The notes beneath the pieces are model-generated. The model searched no databases and had not been told where the DNA came from. It was given only the letters and a program-made list of their open reading frames with translations. From assembly GCA_046565985.1 (NCBI GenBank), contig JBKHXN010000021.1, forward strand, positions 1 through 53,324: a DNA stretch of 53,324 bases, read 5' to 3'. Position numbers and translations under genes: made by a program. Shown piece by piece: positions 24,397-31,889 of this stretch. Within the stretch, counting starts at the first letter, position 1; every line of letters starts with the position of its first letter. The stretch is from Polycyclovorans sp046565985. GTDB lineage: Bacteria; Pseudomonadota; Gammaproteobacteria; Nevskiales; Nevskiaceae.

Positions 24397-25323
24397 TCAG
24401 GCGGCCAGCCACTCGGCGGCGGTCGCAAAGGCCTCCGGCGTCTCCAGGTTCAGCGTACGGCTGTCCTTGGCGATGCGCTTGTTGAGCCCGGCCAGAACCT
24501 TGCCGGGCCCGCATTCCACGAACTGCGTGATCCCCCCGTGCACGAACTGCTCGATGGTCTGCGTCCAGCGCACCGGAGAGTGCAGCTGGGCGGCCAGCGC
24601 GACGCGGATGTCGGCCGCGCGCTGGCGCGCCTGTGCGTCCAGATTATGGAAGACCGGTATGGCAGGCGTGTGAAACTCAGTACGCGCCAGGGCCTCGGCC
24701 AGACGCTCTGCGGCGCCCTGCATCAGCGAGCAGTGCGAGGGCACCGAGACCGGCAGCGGCATCACCATGCGGGCGCCGTGGGCCTTGCCGTTGGCCGCCA
24801 GCCAGTCCAGCGCGGCACGGCTGCCCGCCACCACCACCTGGCCGGGTGCGTTGTAATTGACCGGTTCCAGCACCTGGCCTGCCGGGGCCTGGGCGCACAG
24901 CGCCTCCACCTGCGCGTCCTCCAGGCCGATCACTGCGGCCATGCCGCCCTGGCCTTCCGGCACCGCCGCCTGCATGAGCTGGCCGCGCAGCTCCACCAGG
25001 CGCAGGGCCGCCGCAAAGTCCAGGCTGTCGGCCGCGACCAGCGCCGTGTACTCGCCCAGGCTGTGCCCGGCCATGCCGGCCGGCCGCGGCAGCGCCTGCT
25101 GCTGCCACAGGCGCCACAGCGCCACGCCGGCGGTCAGCAGCGCCGGCTGGGTTCTTTCCGTGCGATTGAGCTGATCGGCCGGGCCCTGCTGGCACAGCGC
25201 CCAGACATCCCAGCCCAGTACCTTGCTGGCCTCGGCAAAGGTCTCTGCCACCACGCCGCCGGCATGGGCCGAGAGCATGCCGACCGCCTGGGAACCCTGG
25301 CCGGGAAAAAGTACGACGAACAT
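24397..25323 (-). CDS. fabD: Malonyl-CoA:ACP transacylase
   Basis: It loads malonate onto acyl carrier protein. The 308-residue protein begins FVVLFPGQGSQ and contains the nucleophile Ser88 in GHSLGEYTAL and His197 in VPSHCSLM, plus the NYNAPGQVV strand. The ATG at 25321-25323 follows the rhombosortase stop codon with no spacer, so translation of the two is likely linked. Upstream plsX and fabH, its usual neighbours, are missing. Confidence 0.96.
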   Translation of the reverse strand: MFVVLFPGQGSQAVGMLSAHAGGVVAETFAEASKVLGWDVWALCQQGPADQLNRTERTQPALLTAGVALWRLWQQQALPRPAGMAGHSLGEYTALVAADSLDFAAALRLVELRGQLMQAAVPEGQGGMAAVIGLEDAQVEALCAQAPAGQVLEPVNYNAPGQVVVAGSRAALDWLAANGKAHGARMVMPLPVSVPSHCSLMQGAAERLAEALARTEFHTPAIPVFHNLDAQARQRAADIRVALAAQLHSPVRWTQTIEQFVHGGITQFVECGPGKVLAGLNKRIAKDSRTLNLETPEAFATAAEWLAA

Positions 25324-25932
25324 TCAGATGGTCTCCTTGGCAGCGGACCCGCCACGGGTCCAGAACCGGCACATCAGCGCATAGCCTAGCGCGCCGAGCA
25401 CGCCGAACAAATGTGATTCCACGATCACGCGCCCGCCGATGGCCTGCTCGTCGGAAACCGGCGCGCCGGCGTACAGCTCCCAGCCGATCTTGCCGAACAG
25501 GTACAGCAGGCAGCCCAGCGCGATCAGGTCCCCCCGGCGCGCCTGCGGCAGCAGCCCCAGCACGAACAGACCGTGGATCACCCCCGACATGCCGACATAG
25601 TGCCCGAGCCCCGGCACCGCGAGGTACAGTCCCGCGCTGGTGGAGAGGGCGAGCAGGACCACGCGCCGCGCCCATTCCCGGCCCGGCAGCGGCTGCGGGC
25701 AGAGCAGCACCAGCACCACCAGCCCCAGCTCGTTGAGAAACCAGTGCCACCAGCCCAGGTGCACGAGATTGCCGGTGAGCAGGCGCCAGACCTGGCCGGA
25801 CTCGATGGCGCCGCGGTCGAACGCCAGCCACTGGCGGCCGGTGTCTCCCAGGGTCTCGGTCAGCAGCAACAGCAGCATGAGCGCCAGCGGGGCCTGCCAC
25901 TGCAAACGGAACTTCCGGACGCCTGTTATCAT
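25324..25932 (-). CDS. rrtA: Rhombosortase, GlyGly-CTERM sorting intramembrane protease
   Basis: Rhombosortases are rhomboid-family serine proteases that cleave GlyGly-CTERM tails of exported proteins, which are then delivered to the cell surface by T2SS. The 202-residue protein has about six hydrophobic segments. The catalytic pair is Ser116 in VGMSGVIHG and His174 in VESHLFG. NLVHLGWWHWFLNELG (55-70) is the conserved N-terminal His/Asn segment. The ATG at 25930-25932 (MITGVRKF) is chosen; fifteen upstream codons are Arg-rich and reach into the promoter region. It is divergent from gspG and directly abuts fabD. A candidate substrate is the S8 protease at 39507-42620. Confidence 0.9.
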   Translation of the reverse strand: MITGVRKFRLQWQAPLALMLLLLLTETLGDTGRQWLAFDRGAIESGQVWRLLTGNLVHLGWWHWFLNELGLVVLVLLCPQPLPGREWARRVVLLALSTSAGLYLAVPGLGHYVGMSGVIHGLFVLGLLPQARRGDLIALGCLLYLFGKIGWELYAGAPVSDEQAIGGRVIVESHLFGVLGALGYALMCRFWTRGGSAAKETI

Positions 25933-25975
25933 CAATTGAACCCGTCGTGTGCGCGCAGCACGCGCTTTTTCCCGC

Positions 25976-25981
25976 ATTATC
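25976..25981 (-). promoter_or_regulatory. Putative extended -10 for rrtA and the fab operon
   Basis: On the minus strand GATAAT is preceded by TGG, giving an extended -10 (TGnGATAAT). A -35 is not evident. It lies in the 68-bp gap shared with gspG and would give a leader of about 37 nt for rrtA. I see no clear plus-strand promoter for gspG in the same gap. Confidence 0.35.
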
Positions 25982-26000
25982 CCACCTGTCCAGATCGCTC

Positions 26001-26435
26001 ATGTTCCTGCCCGCCTCCACCGCCCAGCGCGGTTTCACCCTGATCGAGATCATGGTCGTGGTCGTCATTCTCGGCATACTCGCCGCCGTGGTGGTGCCGC
26101 GGATCATGGACCGGCCCGACGACGCCCGCATCGCCAAGGCCCGGCAGGATATCCGCGTGCTCGAATCCACGCTCAATCTGTACAAGCTCGACAATTTCCA
26201 CTACCCCTCGACGCAACAGGGGCTGGAAGCGCTGGTGACCAAGCCCTCCGGCGAGCCGGAGGCGCGCAACTGGAAGACCGGCGGCTATATCAAGAATCTG
26301 CCCAAGGATCCCTGGGGCAATCCCTACCAGTACCTGCAGCCCGGCGTGAAGGGTGAATTCGATCTGTTCTCGCTCGGCGCCGACAACCGTCCGGGCGGCG
26401 AAGGCGCGGCCGCCGACATCGGCAACTGGGAATAG
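26001..26435 (+). CDS. gspG: T2SS major pseudopilin GspG
   Basis: It forms the periplasmic pseudopilus that pushes substrates through the secretin. The 144-residue prepilin has a short leader cut after Gly in QRGFTLIEIM, with Glu at +5 and a hydrophobic helix. The rest shows the major-pseudopilin C-terminus: YPSTQQGLEALV, KDPWGNPYQY and a Ca2+-binding tail with LGADNRPGGEG. The ATG at 26001-26003 gives a leader of 10 residues; an upstream frame from 25947 would be non-standard. It is the first gsp gene here; C, D, E and F are not upstream. Confidence 0.96.
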   Translation: MFLPASTAQRGFTLIEIMVVVVILGILAAVVVPRIMDRPDDARIAKARQDIRVLESTLNLYKLDNFHYPSTQQGLEALVTKPSGEPEARNWKTGGYIKNLPKDPWGNPYQYLQPGVKGEFDLFSLGADNRPGGEGAAADIGNWE

Positions 26436-26450
26436 CGGCCCGCGCCCCGC

Positions 26451-26987
26451 ATGCACCACCCGAGACCGCCGCGCGCAAGCGGCTTCACGCTGGTGGAAGT
26501 GCTGGTGGTGGTGCTGATCATCGGCGTCATCCTCAGCTTTGCGGTGCTCTCCATCGGCAGCCGCTCGCTGGACGATCAGCTCGAGCAGGAGGCCCGGCGC
26601 CTCTACCAGATCCTGCAGCTGGCCCACGAGGAAGCCGAAAGCCAGAATCTGCAACTGGGGCTGCGCCACAGCACGGCGGGTTATCTGTTCGTGGTCCAGG
26701 GTGAGCAGGGCCGCTGGCAGCCCTACGCCGTGGGCGGCCCGCTGCGCCCGCGCACCCTGCCCGCGCCGCTGACCATCGCCCTGTACGTGGAAGGTCGCAG
26801 CGTGCCGCCGGCCAGCGACACGGCCGATGAAGACGCCTCGCTCGATCCGCACGCGTATTTTCTCTCCAGCGGCGAGGTCACGGCCTTCGACGTGGACCTC
26901 TCCGCGCCCGGCCTGCCGACCTACTACCGCATCCAGGCCGATGCCTTCGGGCGGCTCAGCCAGCAGCGCATCGAGCTGCCGCCATGA
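26451..26987 (+). CDS. gspH: T2SS minor pseudopilin GspH
   Basis: A 178-residue minor pseudopilin with the cleavage site ASGFTLVEVL and a hydrophobic helix through about residue 40. The globular part has FVVQGEQGRW strands and a long disordered loop (about 115-130) before FLSSGEVTAFDVDL. It sits near the pseudopilus tip complex. It starts 15 bp after gspG and its stop overlaps gspI by 4 bp. Confidence 0.92.
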   Translation: MHHPRPPRASGFTLVEVLVVVLIIGVILSFAVLSIGSRSLDDQLEQEARRLYQILQLAHEEAESQNLQLGLRHSTAGYLFVVQGEQGRWQPYAVGGPLRPRTLPAPLTIALYVEGRSVPPASDTADEDASLDPHAYFLSSGEVTAFDVDLSAPGLPTYYRIQADAFGRLSQQRIELPP

Positions 26988-27367
26988 TCCGCCGCGCCCG
27001 CAGCCGGGGCTTCACGCTGGTGGAAGTGCTGGCGGCCGTCGCGGTGCTGGCCATTGCGCTGGCCGCCATCCTCTCGGCGATGGCGCGCTACGCCGACCAG
27101 GCCGGCCATCTGCGGCAGAAGACCCTGGCCCTGTGGGTGGCGCACAACCGTCTCAGCGAGATCATGGCCGAACCGCAGTGGCCCGCCACCGGGCGCAGCA
27201 ACGGCGAGGTGGAGCTGGGCGGGCAGGTCTGGCGCTGGGAGCTGCTGATCCAGAACACCCAGGACGAACAGCTGCGGCGCCTGGACATCGAGGTCCAGCT
27301 CGACCGCGAGCGGGAGACCTCGCTGGCCAGCCTCTCCGCGTTCATCTCCCAGAGCGGCCGGCCATGA
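26984..27367 (+). CDS. gspI: T2SS minor pseudopilin GspI
   Basis: A 127-residue minor pseudopilin with site SRGFTLVEVL and then AAVAVLAIALAAI. WVAHNRLSE in the middle is the typical GspI alpha-helix/loop. It is the core of the I-J-K tip complex. It overlaps gspH and gspJ by 4 bp each, so expression is stoichiometrically coupled. Confidence 0.93.
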   Translation: MIRRARSRGFTLVEVLAAVAVLAIALAAILSAMARYADQAGHLRQKTLALWVAHNRLSEIMAEPQWPATGRSNGEVELGGQVWRWELLIQNTQDEQLRRLDIEVQLDRERETSLASLSAFISQSGRP

Positions 27368-28038
27368 ACCCGCAGCGCGGCTTTACCCTGCTGGAACTGA
27401 TCGTGGTGATCGGCATCTTTGGGCTGATGTCGGTGATGGCCTACGGCGGGCTGGACAGCGTGCTGCGCACCCGCGGCGAGGTGGAGGCCGCCATGGCGCG
27501 TACCGCCGCGTTCCAGAATGCCTACCGGCGCCTGCGCGATGACCTGCAGCAACTGCGGCTGCGCCCGGTGCGCGACGGTTTCGGCGACGTGCGGCCGGCA
27601 CTGGACGGGATCTCCGGCGAAGGCCCGGTGACCTTCACCCGCGGCGGCTGGCGTAATCCGCTGCAGCAGCCGCGTCCGGGCCTGGAGCGGGTGCGCTACC
27701 GGCTGGAACGCGAGCGCCTGCTGCGCGACAGCTGGCGGGTACTCGACCAGGCGCAGGATTCCCCGGTGGTGGAGCTGGTGCTGCTGGAGCGCATCGAGTC
27801 CCTGCGCTGGCGCTATCTGGACCAGTCCCGCGAATGGCGTGAAGCCTGGCCGCCGGACGCCGACCTGCAGCCGCCCCTGCTGGTGGAACTGGTGCTGCAG
27901 AGCCGCGACTGGGGCGAGATCCGCTGGCTGTTCCGGCCCGGTCCGGACGCCGCGGCCGGCGCCTTCGCCACCCCGCCGGTGCTGGGCGATGACCCGCCGG
28001 GCGGGAGCCCGTCCGATACCGAGCCGCAGACGCCATGA
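27364..28038 (+). CDS. gspJ: T2SS minor pseudopilin GspJ
   Basis: A 224-residue minor pseudopilin starting MNPQRGFTLLELIVV with cleavage before FTLLE. The RRLRDDLQQL helix, TFTRGGWRNPL and the RVRYRLE strand are typical of GspJ. A Pro/Gly/Asp-rich tail of about 35 residues extends the C-terminus. It overlaps gspI and gspK by 4 bp (ATGA). Confidence 0.93.
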   Translation: MNPQRGFTLLELIVVIGIFGLMSVMAYGGLDSVLRTRGEVEAAMARTAAFQNAYRRLRDDLQQLRLRPVRDGFGDVRPALDGISGEGPVTFTRGGWRNPLQQPRPGLERVRYRLERERLLRDSWRVLDQAQDSPVVELVLLERIESLRWRYLDQSREWREAWPPDADLQPPLLVELVLQSRDWGEIRWLFRPGPDAAAGAFATPPVLGDDPPGGSPSDTEPQTP

Positions 28039-28958
28039 AGCGCCAGCGCGGCGTTGCCCTGATCACCGCCATCCTCGTGGTGGCGCTGGCCACGCTGTCG
28101 GCGGTGGCGATCACCGTCTCCGCCAACCTGGCCCTGCACCGCGCCAACCGCCTGCAGGACACCGAGCAGGCCTGGTGGTATGCCGAGGGCGTGGAAAGCT
28201 GGGTGAAATCCATCCTCGAGCGCGACGCCCGGAACAACCAGACCGACAGCCTCCAGGACGCCTGGGCCCAGCCGCTGGATTACCTGCCGGTGGACCGGGG
28301 GTTCATCCGCGGCTCGGTCACCGACCAGCAGGGGCGCTTCAATCTCAACAACCTGGGCGTGCCCGACCCACAGCAGTACCGCCGCTACGCCGAGCAGTTC
28401 GAGCGGCTGCTGGGCGAGATCGAGGGCATGGACGCCTTCGCCGCGCGTGCGCTGGCGGCGGCGATCCGCGACTGGATCGACCCGGACAGCGACCCCACCG
28501 GCTTCGACGGCGCGGAGGACACCCATTATCTGGGCCTCAACCCGCCCTACCGCAGCGCCAACCGGCCGCTGCAGAGCGTCTCGGAGCTGCTGGCGATCAA
28601 GGGCATGGACAAGCAGTGGTATCCCCTGCTGCTGCCCTACCTCGCCGCGCTGCCGGCGCTCAATACCCCGGTCAACGTCAACACCGCGCCGGAGCCGGTA
28701 CTGCGCTCGATGGTGCGCCAGCGCAACCCGGAACTGGACCGCTTCATCGCCCGGCGCGCCGAGCAGCCGGCCGAGAACCTGCAGGAAATCCAGACGGCGT
28801 TCGACGCGCAGAGTCCGCCCGCCACGGTCAGGAGCCAGTTTTTCATGCTGCAGGTGGAAGCCTTCATAGGCAGCGGACGGGTCGCGCTGTATAGTTTCTA
28901 TTACCGGCCCGATGAGGCTGCTCCCGTGGTACTGGGTCGCAGCACCGACCACCCATAG
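28035..28958 (+). CDS. gspK: T2SS minor pseudopilin GspK
   Basis: The 307-residue protein is the large tip pseudopilin. Its site is RQRGVALITAIL, so position +5 is Thr instead of Glu, the usual GspK exception that fits a tip location. The helical insertion domain includes LGEIEGMDAFAARAL and the IDPDSDPTGFDGAED acidic stretch. GRFNLNNLG is the conserved family segment. The gene overlaps gspJ by 4 bp. Confidence 0.94.
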   Translation: MKRQRGVALITAILVVALATLSAVAITVSANLALHRANRLQDTEQAWWYAEGVESWVKSILERDARNNQTDSLQDAWAQPLDYLPVDRGFIRGSVTDQQGRFNLNNLGVPDPQQYRRYAEQFERLLGEIEGMDAFAARALAAAIRDWIDPDSDPTGFDGAEDTHYLGLNPPYRSANRPLQSVSELLAIKGMDKQWYPLLLPYLAALPALNTPVNVNTAPEPVLRSMVRQRNPELDRFIARRAEQPAENLQEIQTAFDAQSPPATVRSQFFMLQVEAFIGSGRVALYSFYYRPDEAAPVVLGRSTDHP

Positions 28959-28979
28959 ACCCGCTTCCAGCCCCCCGCC

Positions 28980-30185
28980 GTGCGCGAAACCCTTTATCTC
29001 CGCCTGCACTCCACTGCCGCAGACGCGCCGACCGAATTCTGCCTGGCGGCGGACCCTGCCGGGCTCTCCTGGCCGGTCAACGTGGCCCCGCTGGGCACGG
29101 TGCTGGAACAGGCCGGCGGGCGGCGGATCGTGGTGCTGGTCCCGGCCGAGGACGTGCGCCTGGCGGCGATCGAGGTCCCGGCGCGCCAGCCCGCCAAGAT
29201 CCTGCAGGCCGCGCCCTATCTGCTCGAAGACCAGCTGGCCGAAGAGGTGGAGGCCCTGCACTTTGCCCTCGGCCCGCGCCTGGCCGACGGCCGCTGGATC
29301 GTGGCCTGTGCCGCGCACGGCCGCATGGAGCAGTGGCTGGCCCCCTTCCTCGCCGCGGGCCTGCGCCCCGACGAGCTGATCCCCGAACAGCTCTGCCTGC
29401 CGCTGCCAGAGCCCCCGGGCTGGAGCGCACTGCTGGAGCCCGGCCGTGTCACGCTGCGCAGCGACGGCTGGTCGGGCTATACCTGCCTGCCGGAGGATCT
29501 CGGGGCCTTTCTGGGCCTCGCAGGGGTGACCGCGGAGACGCCGCTGCGCATCGTCATCGCCCAGGCCGATGCTCCCGACCTCACCGGCCTGCCGGCCAGC
29601 GTGGAACTGCTGCCCGGGTTCCGGCACCCGCTCGCCGCCCTGCTCCAGTACCGCCGGCCCGAGCACACGCTCAACCTGCTGCAGGGCAGCTACTCCAAAC
29701 AGGAAAACCTGCGCCGCCTGTGGCTGCCCTGGCGCCGCAGCGCCTGGCTGGCCGCGGCCTGCGTGCTGCTGACCCTGCTCTACCACGGCATAGCGGCGGT
29801 GCAGCTGCAGGCCGAGCTGGCGCGTCAGGAGGCCCGCAACATCGCACGCTTCCAGCAACTGTTTCCGGCAGAAACCCGGATCGTCAACCTGGCCGTACAG
29901 GCCGAGCAGCAGTTCCAGCGCCTCAACGGGCAGCGCCAGCAGGCCGGCCTGACGCTGCTGGCCGGCGCCCTGGCCGACGGCCTGGCCGAGGCGCGCGGCC
30001 TGAATGTGCAGAGCCTGCAGTATCGCGACGGCGCCCTGTTCGTTTCGCTGAGCGGTCGCGACCTGCAGCAGCTGGAAGTGCTGCGTGGCTGGTTTTCCGC
30101 CGCGCGCGGCGCGCGGCTGGAAGTCCAGAGCGCCAACTCCGGCACCGAGGGCGTGCAGATCCGCATCCGGCTGAGCCCGGCATGA
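28980..30185 (+). CDS. gspL: T2SS assembly platform protein GspL
   Basis: GspL links the cytoplasmic ATPase GspE to the inner-membrane platform. The 401-residue protein has an actin-like cytoplasmic region (1-250) with APYLLEDQLAEEVE and the LNLLQGSY motif near 231-238, then one transmembrane segment at about 254-276, a coiled periplasmic region and a ferredoxin-like end. It starts at GTG (28980-28982), 21 bp after gspK. GspE is not present in the window. Confidence 0.92.
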   Translation: MRETLYLRLHSTAADAPTEFCLAADPAGLSWPVNVAPLGTVLEQAGGRRIVVLVPAEDVRLAAIEVPARQPAKILQAAPYLLEDQLAEEVEALHFALGPRLADGRWIVACAAHGRMEQWLAPFLAAGLRPDELIPEQLCLPLPEPPGWSALLEPGRVTLRSDGWSGYTCLPEDLGAFLGLAGVTAETPLRIVIAQADAPDLTGLPASVELLPGFRHPLAALLQYRRPEHTLNLLQGSYSKQENLRRLWLPWRRSAWLAAACVLLTLLYHGIAAVQLQAELARQEARNIARFQQLFPAETRIVNLAVQAEQQFQRLNGQRQQAGLTLLAGALADGLAEARGLNVQSLQYRDGALFVSLSGRDLQQLEVLRGWFSAARGARLEVQSANSGTEGVQIRIRLSPA

Positions 30186-30685
30186 AACGGCTGATCGCCC
30201 TCCTGGAACCCCTGCTGCTGCGCCTGGCGCCGCGCGAGCGCGTGCTGGTGCTGCTGGCCGCCGCGGCCGTGGCGATGACCCTGTTCTTCCTGCTGGTCTG
30301 GGAGCCGCTGGCCCAGGCGCACCAGCGCCGTGCCGACGCGCTGCAGGCCGCCCGCGCACTGGCCGAACGCCTGGAAGTGATCGGCGCCGAGGTGCAGCGC
30401 AGCCGCCGCAGCGGCGGCGCGCAGGCGCCGGATCTCGGCACCTCCCTGCTCGCGGCGGTGGATCTGTCGGCCCGGGCCGGCACGCTGTCCAAGCCGCCCT
30501 CGCGCATCCAGCCGGAAGGCGAACGGGAAGTCCGCGTCTGGCTCGAAGCGGTGAGCTTTGACAGCCTGTTGCGCTGGCTCGGCGAGATCGAGACCCGCTA
30601 CGGCATCCAGGTACAGACCGCCGATATCGAGCGCGTCGAGCGCCCGGGGCTGGTGGACGCACGCCTGACCCTGGTTCGGCCATGA
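30182..30685 (+). CDS. gspM: T2SS platform protein GspM
   Basis: A 167-residue inner-membrane protein with a cytoplasmic start, one transmembrane helix at about 20-42 and a periplasmic coiled region (45-75) followed by a ferredoxin-like fold. Sequence similarity is low in this family, but FDSLLRWLGEIETRYGIQV and the position after gspL make the call safe. It overlaps gspL and gspN by 4 bp. Confidence 0.9.
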   Translation: MKRLIALLEPLLLRLAPRERVLVLLAAAAVAMTLFFLLVWEPLAQAHQRRADALQAARALAERLEVIGAEVQRSRRSGGAQAPDLGTSLLAAVDLSARAGTLSKPPSRIQPEGEREVRVWLEAVSFDSLLRWLGEIETRYGIQVQTADIERVERPGLVDARLTLVRP

Positions 30686-31443
30686 AGCGCGCCCATCTGA
30701 TCCTGGCCGGGACGGCCGCGCTGATGCTGGGGCTGCTGATCTACGCGCCGGCGGCCACCGTGCTCGGCTGGCTGTTGCCCGCACCGTCGGCGCTGCCGGT
30801 GACGCTCAAGGGCGTGAGCGGCACCCTGGTGCGCGGCGAGATCGCCGGTCTGGTGCACCAGAACCGCACCGTGGTGCGCCGCCTGCGCTGGCAGTGGGCG
30901 CCGCTGCCCCTGTTCAGCGGACGCCTGGCGGCCGCGATCCAGGGCGAAAGCGAGGACATCCTGTTCAGCGGGCAGCTCGCCCTGCGGCCCGGCGGCCGGC
31001 TGGAGCTGCGCAACGGCCAGGCCGCGGGCGGCATCAAGGGCCTGCTCGCCGCTGCCGGCCAGCCCTTCGTTCCGGTGGACGGCCGCTGGGGACTGCAGGC
31101 CGCAGAGCTGGAACTCGCCGGCAACTGGCCGGTGCGCGCCAGCGGCCAGCTCAGCGTGGAGAATCTGGCCTGGACGCTGTCGCGCGAGCCGCTGGCGCTG
31201 GGACGCTTCGAGGCGACGATCCAGACCCAGGACGAGCGCATCGTGTTGAGCGTCCGCTCCCCCTCCGGGCCGCTGGAGGCCGAGGGCGGCGCCACCCTGC
31301 TGCCGGAGCGGCGTTACCAGCTGGCGCTGCGCCTGCGCCCGCGGCCGGAGGCCTCGCCCCTGGTCCGCAACCTGCTGGCCGGCAGCGGCGCGCCCGATGC
31401 CCAGGGCTGGTACACCCTGCGCCAGCAGGGCCAGCTGCCCTGA
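30682..31443 (+). CDS. gspN: T2SS accessory protein GspN
   Basis: A 253-residue GspN, an optional inner-membrane T2SS component. It has a transmembrane segment at 5-27 and then beta-rich repeats with LSVENLAWTLSREPLALG and EAEGGATLLPERRYQLALRLRP. The TLKGVSGTLVRGE opening after the helix is usual for the family. It overlaps gspM by 4 bp and its stop overlaps the next start (TGATG). Confidence 0.9.
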   Translation: MKRAHLILAGTAALMLGLLIYAPAATVLGWLLPAPSALPVTLKGVSGTLVRGEIAGLVHQNRTVVRRLRWQWAPLPLFSGRLAAAIQGESEDILFSGQLALRPGGRLELRNGQAAGGIKGLLAAAGQPFVPVDGRWGLQAAELELAGNWPVRASGQLSVENLAWTLSREPLALGRFEATIQTQDERIVLSVRSPSGPLEAEGGATLLPERRYQLALRLRPRPEASPLVRNLLAGSGAPDAQGWYTLRQQGQLP

Positions 31444-31889
31444 TGGCCTGGTCTGCGCATGTGGTGGTCGCCACGGTGGTTGAGCGTGAGGGCCGCTTCC
31501 TGCTGGTGGAGGAACGCGTGGGCGGCGAACTGTGCCTCAACCAGCCGGCCGGGCACTGGGAAAGTGGCGAAACCCTGGTCGAGGCCGCCGAGCGCGAGAC
31601 GCTGGAGGAATCAGGCTGGCAAGTGCGCCCTACCGGCCTGCTCGGGCTCTATCACCACCAGCCGGAACATCTGGATTACGGCTTTCTGCGCGTGGCCTTT
31701 GCAGCGCAAGCACTTCACCACGAGGCCGGACGCGCGCTCGATGAAGGTATCGTGCGCGCCCTGTGGCTCAGCCGCGAGGAGATCGCCGCCTGCCCCGAGC
31801 GACACCGCAGCCCCATGGTGCTGCGCTGCGTGGATGATTATCTGGCCGGGCAGCGTTATCCGCTGGCGCTGATCGCGCATCTGGCATGA
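31443..31889 (+). CDS. nudJ: Nudix hydrolase NudJ-like
   Basis: This 148-residue hydrolase carries a full Nudix box, from GHWESGE to RETLEESGW, with the metal-binding REXXEE core. NudJ acts on HMP-PP, thiamine pyrophosphate and nucleoside triphosphates in E. coli, where it precedes mnmA. The same order here supports the name; the substrate is inferred. It overlaps gspN by one base and mnmA by 4 bp. Confidence 0.9.
   Translation: MAWSAHVVVATVVEREGRFLLVEERVGGELCLNQPAGHWESGETLVEAAERETLEESGWQVRPTGLLGLYHHQPEHLDYGFLRVAFAAQALHHEAGRALDEGIVRALWLSREEIAACPERHRSPMVLRCVDDYLAGQRYPLALIAHLA

Noticed and set aside
25933..26000. A riboswitch or operator in the rrtA-gspG gap
   Set aside because: I see only short imperfect GC repeats and no known aptamer pattern.
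27813..30683. A 956-codon minus-strand frame through gspJ-M
   Set aside because: It crosses four overlapping gsp genes and shows no domain.
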